Of a stretch of 56,520 nt of DNA, positions 1 through 11,000 are shown in pieces. Numbering within the stretch: position 1 is the first letter of the stretch; each line of letters begins with the position of its first letter. Location: positions 1-56,520 of the forward strand of contig WION01000336.1 of assembly GCA_015039365.1 (NCBI GenBank). The letters are read 5' to 3'. Under the pieces are notes generated by a model. That model was not told the DNA's origin. It did no database searches and saw nothing but the letters and a program-made list of their open reading frames with translations. The DNA is from Amanita rubescens (lineage: Eukaryota > Basidiomycota > Agaricomycetes > Agaricales > Amanitaceae). The position numbers and the translations under genes are program-made.

Positions 1-797
1 GTCTGTTCCCGCGATCAAGACTGCCTTTCAGGGCTTCCATCCCCTCTGAAAGACGCCGAATTCACTCTTCGCCAAGATGTCGTCCTCTCTTTTGGGCAGA
101 CATTAAATGAAGTGGACCACCAGCGGGCCGTTTCCCGCCTTGCCCCTCTCTTTGTGGGGGGCAAGGGTGAAGTGATTAACCGGGGGACTTCGGTTCTGCT
201 GAAGTTGGTGCCTACTCACCTCCCTGATGGCTCCGCCATTTCCGCCGCGGTTGGATCACAGCCCACCCACGATGGGGTGCTGCTTCGTTCATCCAGAAAG
301 CCCGTTTCATCACTCCAGCGAACAAGAAACTCGGCCTCTCGGCCACCGTCATAGTGGAGATCAATGACGATCGAGCATCGTCAACCGCCCACCGCCTTCT
401 GCAGACCGACATCTCCTTCGGGGGAGCCATCCGCAGGGCCCAACCCTGGTCACTCAAACGACCCGTTACTCAATGTGGAATATGCCTAAAGTGGGGCCAC
501 TCGTCTCACAGGTGCCGTTCCAAAACAGTGTGGTGCTCCCGGTGCGCCGGGAACCACGATACGATCTCCCACGATGTTGTCGTTAAGACGGCAGCACCCC
601 TCCCTCTACTGTATATGAACTGCAAAGGAGGGCACTCAGCTGTCAGCAGAGAGTGCCCTTTCTTCCTGGCTCGCTTCGACGAGAAGAAGAAGAAGTTGCA
701 GGAAGAAAGACATACGCGCATCACTTCGAAGCGCGCAGACAAACGACAGACGAAGAGAAACGAAGCAGCTGAAGTCCAAGGGATGGTCCTCGGTTAG
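1..797 (+). pseudogene. LINE ORF1 (gag-like zinc-knuckle) relic, 5' cut by window edge
   Basis: This is the 3' part of a nucleic-acid-binding ORF1 of a non-LTR retrotransposon. Reading frame 1 is open from base 1 to about 230. The similarity then continues in frame 3 up to the stop at 797, so there is a frameshift near 225-245. The second part contains a CX2CX4HX4C knuckle (CGICLKWGHSSHRC), a second Cys cluster starting CSRC, and a degenerate third knuckle in which one Cys position reads Met (MNCKGGH). It aligns along its length with the better copy at 32430-34028, including the segment EINDDRASSTAHRLLQTDI. No ORF2 (reverse transcriptase) follows, and an A-rich tract at about 1045-1060 may be its tail. 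The frameshift makes it a decayed copy. Confidence 0.75.
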
Positions 798-1363
798 TCT
801 CTCTTTCTCCCTCCCATGCCTTAGCTTTCCATCCGGACGATTTTCCCTCCGCCCCCACTGTACTTACTTTGCCTGGGTCCCTTCCTCCGTGAGGACTTGG
901 CCATTAGACATTGAACTTTGTGCTAAAGCCAAACGTGCTCTATGGGATCAGTTTTTCCCCCTTTTTTGCTCTACCCCCCCTTCCAGGCTGCTATGTAGCT
1001 CGTTGTATTGCACCTACCTACACGGCTTAATACGATGTTTTTCGGAAAAAAATAAATATATATATCTCCGTTCTCTCTCGACAACTACGTCCCCTCATCA
1101 GCACTTCCTACAGTATACTGCGATCTTCAAGTTTCGCTTTTCTCGGTATGTCACCTTGCGTCAGTCTTTTGTTTTGCGTTAGATTCTTAGCAATCAGCGT
1201 CGATAGTCATCCCGCCTTCTGTCCTCAAGCTATCTGTGGAAGGCTCTGCTTGAGAACTGGTCAACTGATGCGGGACCCGGAGATCCTCAAGTTTCAGTTC
1301 AAGGATCCACTCCATGTATCCAAGTTTCAATATACATCTTAATGTGAATGATAATTTATTTGT
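798..1363. other. Retroelement 3' flank and TBC-gene 5' fragment, no intact gene
   Basis: Positions 798-1060 look like the 3' untranslated part of the ORF1 relic, ending in an A-rich tract. Positions about 1120-1290 resemble two other places in the window (about 3770-3935 and 7280-7445). These are the 5' exons of a TBC-domain gene in a heavily diverged form. No intact reading frame is supported. Confidence 0.4.
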
Positions 1364-2419
1364 CTACAAATATCGTTTGAGTGCTTCCTCCATCTTCAAG
1401 ATCCACCGATAAATCTCCTCATCATAATTTAAGTTCTTCCTCCGCAACTCGTCCCACTTTTTTAATTCCCCCTTCAGGTCCCGGAAGTATTTTTGGTAGT
1501 GTTTAAAGGTACCTTCATCTAATTTCTCCCTTCGATCCATAATCTCTGATTGGATCTTATTCATCTTCTCTGCCATCTTGAAATCTTCTACGCGCCAAAG
1601 CTTTAGTCCGGTATGACAGCTTTTTGTAAATGTCATGACGGCATGGATCGTCCCGACGGGTAGCGTAAAACATGTTTCATGACGATCCAACAACAACAGC
1701 TCCAGGCCCTCCAGTTGATCGATGGCATCCTCTGTTGGAAGGGAAAGAGCTCCCCAATAATGTTTTCGAAGATAGATATCCAGATTGTGAGGGGTGGGAG
1801 GCCAACAAAGCCAAAGTTTTCGTCCCTCGATGTGCTGGATCAGCTGAGAACATCCGCAATAGTCCATATGGGGGCCTGTGATAGCTCCTATTGGGATGAG
1901 ACAGCTTCCCCAACTCGGTACCCGCATGTTGTTCAACACCTTCCGCTCACACACAACCACCGAGCTCTTGACCTGCTGTGGTAAGAGGTCGACGCCACCT
2001 AAGCCAGAGCTGGATGCAGGGATGGTGAGAGCACCGATTTGGGTCACCTCTTCTTCATCGACATCAGGGCGGCCTCCAGACAAGATGAATGACTTTAACA
2101 CCGTTTCGACCGGGACATGGTTTGCAGGACCATCGAATATGAAATTGATGGTACTTGTATGTTTACCGTCTTCGCCTGCTTGAAGTAAGTCTTTCACCAC
2201 GTGTAGCATATTCGGATTGGTCTCGAGATGATTGGTATCTGTATGAATGATTTTGATGTGTTCTAATTCTGGCCCATGGGGCCATGAAGGGACGGGTAAT
2301 GGCAACGCCGCTAACTTCTGAAGGATTCGAGATCCCTGGTCATGTAGTGTTGGTAGCGTTGCGTCCGGGTCCTTGCCAAAACTGATAGGTGGACTCTCCC
2401 ACCGATCGTATTCATCCAT
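1364..2419 (-). CDS. JmjC-domain-like (cupin fold) protein
   Basis: A single-exon 351-aa protein. Around residue 184 it has a GPHMDYCG segment giving the His-X-Asp pair, followed by a QHIEGRKLWLCWPP strand, and H259 in LPVGTIHAVM. This matches the HXD...H iron-binding triad of JmjC and related Fe(II)/2-oxoglutarate oxygenases. The C-terminal 75 residues are charged and probably helical (many K/E/R). JmjC proteins hydroxylate or demethylate histones and other proteins; the substrate here cannot be inferred. The start is the first Met of the open frame. It is alone on its strand, and its upstream region is a tandem repeat array. No break is visible. Such genes are often multicopy in Agaricomycetes, so it could be part of an expanded family with weak constraint. 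Confidence 0.65.
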   Translation of the reverse strand: MDEYDRWESPPISFGKDPDATLPTLHDQGSRILQKLAALPLPVPSWPHGPELEHIKIIHTDTNHLETNPNMLHVVKDLLQAGEDGKHTSTINFIFDGPANHVPVETVLKSFILSGGRPDVDEEEVTQIGALTIPASSSGLGGVDLLPQQVKSSVVVCERKVLNNMRVPSWGSCLIPIGAITGPHMDYCGCSQLIQHIEGRKLWLCWPPTPHNLDIYLRKHYWGALSLPTEDAIDQLEGLELLLLDRHETCFTLPVGTIHAVMTFTKSCHTGLKLWRVEDFKMAEKMNKIQSEIMDRREKLDEGTFKHYQKYFRDLKGELKKWDELRRKNLNYDEEIYRWILKMEEALKRYL

Positions 2420-2499
2420 GATCCATTTATTTTCGTGGCATAGAGGAGCTAAAACATAATTTCAGAACGTTTTCTTGGCAGAGAGAAGTGGATATTACG

Positions 2500-3030
2500 A
2501 GGAAGCAACTCTGAAGGTTGAGCTCGTTTTTCCGATTTTTGCTCACCACCTTTCTTCAAGCGTTAGTGACTGAATGGTTTCAACCTAAATTCCCATTCCC
2601 GTACCTGTAGATAATTCGACCGCCTCCCGATCTCGTGGTGTTGAGTCCAGTTTATCAAATACTTCGTGGTTGCTGTCACCATGAGGTGACTCTGAAGTTC
2701 GAGCTCGTTTTTTCGATTTTTGACTACCACCTTTCCTCAAGCGTTAGTGATTTCTACCCAAATTCTCATTCCCCGTACCTATGGATAGTTCGACTCCCTT
2801 CCGCTCTCGTGGTGTTGAATCCAGTTGATCATATATTTCGTGGTTGCCGTCGCCATGACTCGGTGACTCTTCTCGAGCTCGTTTTTTCGATTTTTCCTCA
2901 CCACCTTTCCTCAAGCGTTAGTGACTCGACAGTTTCAACCCAAATTCGCATTCCCCGTACCAATGGATAGCTCGACTGTCTCCTGATCTCGTTGTATTGA
3001 GTCCAATATTCCGCGGCCGCTGCCACCATA
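2500..3030. repeat. Tandem repeat, three units of about 175-182 bp
   Basis: Three head-to-tail units share the core GAGCTCGTTTTTTCGATTTT, seen at about 2521, 2701 and 2876 with a few differences. Each core is followed by CACCTTTC.TCAAGCGTTAGTGA, then CCCGTACC.. and TCTCGT.GT.TTGAGTCCA. The array lies just upstream of the JmjC-like gene on the minus strand, so it occupies that gene's probable promoter region. Confidence 0.8.
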
Positions 3031-3291
3031 GTAATTTCTATCCTGTCTCCACGTGAATGAGAAGACCTCCAGGACAGTACGTTTTATTTCCGAGTCCGGA
3101 TGTTTAGTGTAAGGTATACCGTTATCCATATTCCTACGTGTATCCGCGGGTTTCCAGCCATCTTTGGCCCTGTAATATACGTGGTGTTTTTTGTAATTCT
3201 TTGGCTGTTCTATCCTTTTTTTGATGGTTAGGATATCTACAACTTCCTGTGCATGGGTAGTTTTAACGCCAATGTCACCAAGTTTGCCCAT
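2935..3291 (-). CDS. Hypothetical small protein, unrecognised
   Basis: A 118-aa open frame with protein-like composition (basic, with several Tyr/Trp residues). It has no domain I recognise. Its C-terminal third is encoded by the last unit of the tandem repeat array, which argues against it being a complete conserved gene. It may be a gene fragment or a chance frame. It lies upstream of the JmjC-like gene on the same strand, and I see no convincing splice link between the two. Confidence 0.25.
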   Translation of the reverse strand: MGKLGDIGVKTTHAQEVVDILTIKKRIEQPKNYKKHHVYYRAKDGWKPADTRRNMDNGIPYTKHPDSEIKRTVLEVFSFTWRQDRNYYGGSGRGILDSIQRDQETVELSIGTGNANLG

Positions 3292-3689
3292 GTCGTCCCG
3301 CGGGGCATGGGGACCGACAAAGACTTGATAATGCGTCAGCCTTGATTCATATGTGAACTGTCTATTAAATGTCTGGTATTGTTCTTAGGCGGTATTTGTC
3401 AGTCTGGAATCACGGATTACACTTAGGGGGTACTACCTTGAGTCATTCTTAAAATAGAACGTTCGATGCGTATAGCTAAGGTATGAGAAACAGGGGTCGC
3501 CGCGCGTCTGACTCGTCGAGTCACGTGAAAGAGACGTCAGAGAGTAAGAGAGCCCCAAAACAGAGCCAAATAGAGCAACCCGCGGGTGCTGCAATCCGAG
3601 GCGAGTCGGGCGACCCACATGCCCGCTTACTATTCTCCGCGCTCCTTTTCGAAGCTCACCGCCTTCAAACGTGTGCACTGTCCGCTAAA
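3292..3689. other. Stretch without a supported gene
   Basis: Nothing convincing is seen. Parts of 3520-3690 resemble 7060-7260, the sequence upstream of the other TBC 5' fragment, so this is probably the duplicated leader region of that gene family. Confidence 0.4.
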
Positions 3690-4950
3690 TCATATCTAGC
3701 AGCGGCTTCCTTACCAGTTGGACTTGGCCTTGTGCTCTCAGAAGGAGTCTTATCATCAGTAGTTTTCGCGATTTAAACCGCGACCTTTCACTTTTTTGGG
3801 TACGTTCCCTCGTCTTTTTCATACTCAGCTTCTTAATAGTGACAGTCACCGAAGATATGCCATCTGCCTTTTGTTCATCTGCGGAGGCAAAAGTTCTACT
3901 CGAAAATCGGAGGCTTGATGGTAAGTTAGAAACAGCATGAACGACAAGGGTTTCTGAATGTGATTTCAGTATCTCTTGGACCATTTGACGGACGAGTTAC
4001 GGCTCTTCATCCCCAGCATCGCGACTTCTATATTGCCACGCCAAACCAAGATGATGTGTTCGCACCTCCTGGTCCTTGCAACGTATACGCCAGGTTCTGG
4101 ACCGCATATTTTAAAAGTACGGTCTCGTTTATTGTTGAACTCCGCTATTTTGCGAGTCTTTTTCTTAGCTCACGGCCGCAACCTGACTCTTGTTGCGTTA
4201 TCCCAATGTATAAGGCTAGTTCAAGTCGAATTTCCGAACAGACTACGTGGAGAAGTATGGGAAACGCTTTCTGGATCTATTTTCTTTCGTTTCACGAATC
4301 CCCGCTACTACGATCGGGTGCTAGAGGAACACAAGGGCAGAACTAGTACAAGCACAGAAGATATTGAGAAGGATTCGCATAGAAGTCTAGCCGAATATGC
4401 CGGATACCAGTCCGAGGATGGGATAGTGCACACCACCGGGTGCTGCAAGCGTATTCGTTCAAGAACTTGGAACTTGGAACTTGGGTACTGTCAAGTTGGT
4501 GTATAGGCGATGAACATATTTGCAGTGGCGATTTTAATGTTAGGTCTTCCCTTTTCGTCCTCTTTGACTCAGATTCGCTTATCAAATGCGATTCGCAGTT
4601 ATATGTCAGGCGTCTTGGCTTCTGGAGGTGCTATGTGATAGATCACTACCAAGATATTATGCGTATGTCGCCGTCTGACCATTCTCTTCTTCGGTACTAA
4701 CGATACATGGTCTACAGGCCATTGATGCACGGGACGCTCCTCGATCAACGCATCTTCGAAGCTCTAGTAGCCAGATGTCCTCCTATGATCCACAATCACT
4801 TTGAAATGGTTGACGTCCAACTACCGGTCGCGTCGCTTCCCTGGTTCCTCAGTTTGTATGTGAAACTTCACTCGTTTCACGATCAGGGCTGACAGAAGTC
4901 TCAGATATATCAACAGTATGCCTATGGTCTTCGATGACCCAACCAGCGTC
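3690..4950 (+). pseudogene. TBC-domain Rab GTPase-activating protein, broken copy
   Basis: TBC proteins speed GTP hydrolysis by Rab GTPases in membrane traffic. Recognisable TBC pieces in order are: FPNRLRGEVWETLSGSI; then IEKDSHRSLAEYAGY (about 4361-4405, the IXXDXXR arginine-finger motif); LELGYCQ (the glutamine-finger motif); and GTLLDQRIFEALVARCPPMI followed by VDVQLPVASLPWFLSLY (about 4730-4860). The last piece continues after an intron-like gap into INSMPMVF. The frame is broken several times. A 7-bp tandem duplication (GGAACTT twice, near 4470) shifts the frame just before GYCQ, and stops occur at about 4503 and 4635. The similarity stops abruptly after MPMVF, where a Plavaka fragment begins. 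This is a decayed gene, not a functional GAP. Confidence 0.75.
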
Positions 4951-5004
4951 AACCGAACGCCGCGTGGTTTGGTTACAAGACAACAGTCACGCCATTGAAA
5001 CTCC

Positions 5005-5295
5005 TGCAGTTGTGGATCGGCTGCTGGCACAACGGAGGAATCATCTGGAGCATCGTCGACTGCCCAAACCCTATCGAGATATAGATAGAACCTGAGCCTC
5101 CAGTGCCTGTTTCTCGCAGGTCCTGCCTGAATGCGTCCAAGCCGATCCAGACGCATCTCCTCTGCAGCAGTGACCCATCAAGTTTTCATGTGACGGATTC
5201 GGGCTTATTATGCTATTCCTCTACCTGGACGTGATGCTCTGCATCATTCATCTTCCAACGGTTTAATAGAGTCGTCTCCTAACACCCACCTGGTC
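5005..5295 (+). pseudogene. Plavaka transposase N-terminal fragment
   Basis: This stretch is a diverged copy of 8515-8815, the Asp-rich and RRNRREHRRLPKRYRD region of the Plavaka transposase gene. Shared strings include GATCGGC.GCTGGCACA.CGGAGG, CCTGAGCCTCCAG and CAGCATTCATCTTCCA-like segments. The frame is lost. It directly abuts the broken TBC gene. Confidence 0.7.
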
Positions 5296-5464
5296 GAAGA
5301 GGGGCGTTAGAACGGGGTTCGTAGGACGAACTGGATAACTCCCAGAGACGAGCCACTGAATTTGCTGCCTATTTGCGTAGTCAAGATAACTAGCAGCTTC
5401 AACCACCCCGTTACCGGCGCTCTCTGCCCGGTTGGCTTAGACGGAAAGATCCGTAGTGACTTAA

Positions 5465-5955
5465 GTGTGTCATTTCGCTAAATTTGCGTCTCGCACGCTG
5501 AATGACCCCTCTAGTTCTGTATCTCCTCTATAGAAAGTTGCTCAATGGAATTCTGAAGCATTCCCTTCAATACGTCCGGCCCTAATACCGCGTCGATCGC
5601 CTTCTTGCTGACGTTGTGTGCGTTGGCGGCGCGTTCTCTCTTATTCGGCACATACAACCCTCTACCATCAGCTTCTCGCTCTTTTCTTCATTTATAATGC
5701 ATCCTCCAACTTTCTATGCACGAAACAAGCATCCCGTGCCGTTCCTTCTATCATGAGGCTTGTAAGTGTGCCGTTTCTCTTAATTCGCGTCTCGTACGCT
5801 AACCTCTGCTTTTAATTTCATATCTCCGCGATATAAAGTTGCATAGTTCGTTTCTCTGCAATTTTACTCAATATAGTCAGTCATAATATTACCTCGTTCG
5901 CCCTCCAGCCGACGTTGTTCGTGTTGGCCAGCGCGATCGCCCAATTCGGCAGGTA
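5465..5955. repeat. Two-copy direct repeat, period about 297 bp
   Basis: Positions about 5465-5645 and 5762-5950 share, in the same order, TTGCGTCTCGCACGCT / TTCGCGTCTCGTACGCT, TATCTCC.C.ATA.AAAGTTGC, TTCGCCCTCC..CC or its equivalent, GACGTTGT.TGCGTTGG-like and ATTCGGCA. No coding function was recognised. Confidence 0.6.
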
Positions 5956-7229
5956 CGTCACGCGTGACCACCCTCTTTCTTCCTTCCTTTGCATAATTAC
6001 AGGTGGCGCTTTTTGCCTGTTCTGGCAACCTCTGTTTGGCTCTGTTTGTGTGCTCTCTCATTCTCTCTGACTTTCCCTGCTCCCCGCTTGCGCTATGTTA
6101 TATATGCTCTAGTACATACATACCACATGTCTCTCACTCTATACAGGTACCATTCCCTATCCGCTACGATGCCTACCACTATCTTAGGGTCGCTCTTGAC
6201 CCCTTCTCGCTACCGCTATATAAGCTACCCGTACATACTCGTTCCCTCAGTCATTTGCCACGTGCGGCGTCTGAGGTATGCCTTTCACTTCGCATTACTT
6301 TACCCAACGCTAATGCCGCATGTAGGTAGCATTCTGTTAGGTAAATATACAGAGTCGTTTGCCACGCGATACGTCTGAGATAGCATTCCATTAGTATTTC
6401 TGCAGCGCTTACACAACCTTTGCCCTCACTTGAAACTTGTTCTTGTTCTTGTTCACCATCTTGTGGTTTTGTTTCGAAGCAGCTGCCGCAGCATGTGACT
6501 GCAGGGCTCATGATGGGAGTGCTGTGGAGCGCTCCACAACAAAGTAGCTTCAAATTGTGGGAGACATGAGAGAGCCTGATTTCGTTCGTTTGTTCACCTT
6601 GTGTTTATGTCCTTATGTCGGTGAGCTAAGAGACGTTGTTCCGGGGGCGGTACCCGGCGCTGAGGAACGGTAAACGTCGTTGACCATTCATCCGTCAAAC
6701 ACCAAAATGAAGAAAGTGCCGCTCCAATCTGAAGCGCCATGGCATATGGAGCGCGTAATTGAAGTCTGCGCGTGGGTCGGTGGTGTGCCCATCCGCTATC
6801 GTTTCCGTCTAAATTAGTATTCATACGAACTTCGTATCTAAAACGCCGCTGTGGCAGCTGAATCCTGATAGCGTCACACGGTAATCTCCTGTAGACAGAC
6901 CGTAAATGCGCGTCTGTTTGGACTTGATAGACAATAACACTTATATATGATATATGATAGCGTGTAATTTGAGCCTACAATAGCAGGCCAACATCTAATT
7001 GTGGCTGCTTCATGAACGAGGAGTCTGTGACCCGTCTTTTTCAAATGAACACGTGCCCGGCCGCATTTGGCAAGTCGATCTCAGCTCCTCCGACTCTTCA
7101 TCTTCCTCTTATAGATTACCGCGCAGAAAGCACAGGAGTTAGACGTCACATCGCTCCCAAGGGCTAGACTCTCGGGTCACCCTTTCTCAATCGAACAAGC
7201 GCACTTCACTAGTTTCCTGGCGCTCTCTC
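5956..7229. other. Gene-poor stretch
   Basis: Several short open frames occur on both strands, including a hydrophobic one at 6003-6329. None has a recognisable domain, a spliced extension or a copy elsewhere. I see no gene here. The end of the stretch (7060-7229) resembles the leader of the TBC copy at about 3520-3690. Confidence 0.4.
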
Positions 7230-7750
7230 GTCCCGTGCCTTTGAGAAGGCCTCTCCTCACCAGGACTTGTTACGATATAACCGTGATCTTTCACTTTTGG
7301 TATGTTTCTTTCCTCAGTATTTTGTTTCTCATCAGATTTTCAATAATCAGCAATAGTACTAGACGTCCGACCTTTCTGCCCTCCGATTCTCGTCGTGGCG
7401 CGGGAAGTAAAGGTTCCGCTTGAGAATTGGAGAACGGATGGTAAGCTCGACTTAACTCTGAACAACGACCTTAACGTGAATTCAGCCTTACCTCGGGCTA
7501 TTTGATCCGTATTGCCGCTTTTCATCCCCAACATCCCAACATCTGTCTTCTTCGTCAAATCAAAATCATGTATTTGCACCCAGGCTTGGGCAATGTGGCG
7601 ATGAGTGTCACTGTTCCCATTTGGCGCCGTCGTCTTGGCACAAATGACGGGTGAGACTCTACAGGCCATGATTTGGTGCCATGCGTGGGATATCAGGATC
7701 AGGGAACACCGTTTTTTGAAGATTACATCTCCTACTATGGTTAAATACAC
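7230..7750 (+). pseudogene. TBC-gene 5' fragment, second copy
   Basis: The stretch parallels 3770-4080, the 5' exons of the broken TBC gene: an ACCGTGATCTTTCACTTTTGG-like segment, an intron-like gap, a CTTTCTGCCCTCCGATTC segment ending in GAGAATTGGAGAACGGATGGTAAG, then a CATCCCCAAC.TC...AACATCT exon. Only this 5' part is present; the catalytic TBC motifs are missing. It lies about 250 bp upstream of the Plavaka transposase gene, just as the other TBC copy lies immediately upstream of a Plavaka fragment. Confidence 0.45.
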
Positions 7751-8002
7751 GATATGCTGAACCTACTCATTGAATGAGATTTACCAGCATAGATGTAAAC
7801 CGTGGTGCCAGCTAGGGTTGATGATCAATGCCGTACTACCTGCTGTGGCACTGCCACGGAATGACTCACTCTGGCAACGACTACTACGTCGTTACCCCCC
7901 ACTTCGCGTTTTTGCCTCGCAACCTTCGTATTTAAAGAATACAAGACCTGCTATAGGCTATACCACAGCCCTTCTAATAGCCTTTTCACAGTGCTCTCGG
8001 TG

Positions 8003-11000
8003 ATGGATTCCCCTGAATTCGAAGCTTGGTTTCGAACGTGCGTTTGTGGACGAGTGTTCTCGACCTCGCAAGCATTTAGTTACCACCAGCGCTCTTGTCA
8101 GAAGACGAGGAAACGGTTATCAGTTGCTCTCGCAAATGCCGGTGAAGCCTGGCGGGCAAAGAAACGTCGAAGGATTGACGGAACTCAAGCAGGGGTTTGC
8201 TCTTCAAACAGAAATTTGACGGCTGAACTACAATCGACGGCTCCTCGGACCGTTGAAAGAAGTCAAGATGTTGATTTCTCTTCAAACGAAAATGTAAGGC
8301 AATCGAATGTCGATCATCAACAGGTTAGACTTCATATACTCATTGCTTTGTTGTTTATAAACGGTTCCTCAGGCCGCTGAAGAAAGTCAAGCTGTGGTTC
8401 ATCCACAGGTTAGATCTCATGCACTCTCTGCTGTATCACTTTTGAATAATTCTCCAGGCCGCTGAAAATCTTGCAGTCATAGACGACGATGACGACGATG
8501 ACGATGACGACAACGACATGGATCGGCCGCTGGCACAGCGGAGGAATCGTCGAGAACATCGGAGACTGCCAAAACGCTATCGAGACGTGGAACCTGAGCC
8601 TCCAGCACCTCTTCCTCCAGCACCCTCGCAGGTCCTCCCTGAATGCGTCCAAGCTGAGCCGGAAGCGTCTCGTCCACAGCACCGACTCCTCAAGACCTTA
8701 TGCGACGGATTCGGTTTTTTTCGGCAGTATTATGCTATCCAACTACCTGAACATGATACTTTGCAGCATTCATCTTCCAGCAGTTTAATAGAATCGTCTC
8801 CTGACTCCCTTCCGGTCAATATCTACCACCCATATCCAAACCAATCCTCATTTCTGCTAGGGGAGTGGTATTGGAACGGCGGTGAAAAGAAGTCGCAGTC
8901 AAGCTTTCGGAATCTCCTTCAAATAGTTGGGCACCCTTCCTTTTGTCCGGAAGATGTTTCTGGCAAGAATTGGCGGCTTATCGATACAAAGCTGAGCGGA
9001 GAGCGCCTCGACAGCTTGGATGATGACAACTTTGGGGCGAATAAGCGGTCGGAGGCTAACAAGAGGTCAAAAGCGAACAAACCGTCGGAAGCGAACAAAC
9101 AGTCAAAGGGAGGTTGGATCCAAACACCGGTTAAGATCAGTGTCCCTTTCCACAGTCGAATGTTGCATCCAGGGCCAAAAGACTTTGACGCAGGTATCCT
9201 ACATCATCGCAGGTTGATATCGGTGATCAAAGAAAAGATTGCCCAAACTTCCGCTTCTGGTTTTCAGTTCGAACCATATGAACTTTTTTGGCAGCCAAGC
9301 GATGCTGTTGAGCCAGTCCGAGTTTACGGCGAACTCTATACATCCGAAGCGTTCTTTGAAGCGCACCGCATGCTCCAGGATTCTCCTCGAGAACCAGATT
9401 GTCAGCTTCCACGCATCGTACTGGGTCTTATGTTTGCCTCGGATCCCACTCACTTGACGGCCTTCAGCACTAAAAAACTTTGCCCCATTTATCTTGCGAT
9501 TGGAAATGAATCAAAAGACCAGAGGCATGCTTTTGAACACGTTGCCTATTTGGAAACGGTAAGTGAGGTTCGTTCCTTAGCTATGCGTAAATCCTCAATT
9601 TTTGCCGAATGGTAGCTTCCTGACGCTTTCAAATCCTTTGCGGCAGAGAATATTGGCCGGAAAGGAATCAGCTCTACCTTTATGGCACATTGCCAGCGAG
9701 AAATCTTCCACGCTCAATGGGCGATCATTCTTGATGATGAATTCCTGAAAGCGTATGAGCACGGTGTGATAATCGAGTGCCGTGACGGCATCCATCGTCG
9801 TTTTTACCCTCGCATATTTACGTATTCTGCAGACTACCCTGAGAAGTAATCTTTCACCTATTGTACGTCGGCGTCCTGCAAAACTCACACAACTGTTCTA
9901 GAATACTTATTGCCGGTATCCGCAACCTTGGTCGCTGTCTTTGCCCTCGATGTCTCATTCCGAAGGATCGTGTACCCAATATGGGAATGAAGCGAGACAT
10001 GGCACAGCGCACCTCTCTTGCACGGGTTGATGACCTCAAGCGCCATGGTCTTGTCAAGGCTGCACGCCGGATCATATACGAGAAGAATTATATGATCAAC
10101 ACGGAAGCGGTAGAGCATCTTCTACAAGAGGACTCCCTTGTTCCGGCATCTGTAGGTTGCCAATTTTGGCGATAAGATTTTTGTGACACCCATCGTATCA
10201 GAATGCGTTCTCCGAGAAGTTAACGCCGCTTGGCTTCAAAATGTTCGACATGCTTGTTGTGGACTTGATGCATGAAGTTGAGCTGGGCATCTGGAAGGCG
10301 GTGTTTATCCATCTGTTACGACTCTTAGAATGTCATGATGAAAGTTTGAAGCATGAAATGGACCGGCGGCAAGTATTGATTGGGTTTCTGGGAGCTAGGC
10401 GCTCACTTCCGATTAGCTTTCGAGAAATTCCAGCTTTTGGTATCGATGGGATAAGGAAAATGACGACCAACCGGTCAGAGCTGAAGAAGATGACGGCTCG
10501 TGATTACGAAGACATGTTGCAAGTAGGTAGAATCGCAGGCTAGTGTTAATCTAACTAACGTACGAGTCAACTAGTGTGCCATACCCGTTTTTGACGGTCT
10601 CTTACCCGAGCCCCACAACGCATATGTTCTTAGGGTCCTTTTTGATATTGCTTACTGGCATGGTCTTGCCAAGCTCCATATGCACACAGACACAACTCTC
10701 GCTCTTTTTTCTCAGGTTACAACATCTTTCGGCAATAGTATTCGGGAATTCAAGGAGAAAACCTGTAAAGCATTCTCCACCAGAGAATTAGAACGCGAAC
10801 GTACCGCCCGAATGCGGCGTCAGGAAAAGAACGTAAAAACATCAACTCGTCAGAAATACAATAGCAGTGCGAGGAAGCCAAAGGAACTGAGCCTAAAAAC
10901 TTACAAGTTCCATGCCCTCGGCGATTATGTCTATAGTATTCGGCGGTTTGGTACGACGGACTCGTACTCGACTCAACCGGTATGCGCCTCTTGGCACTAT

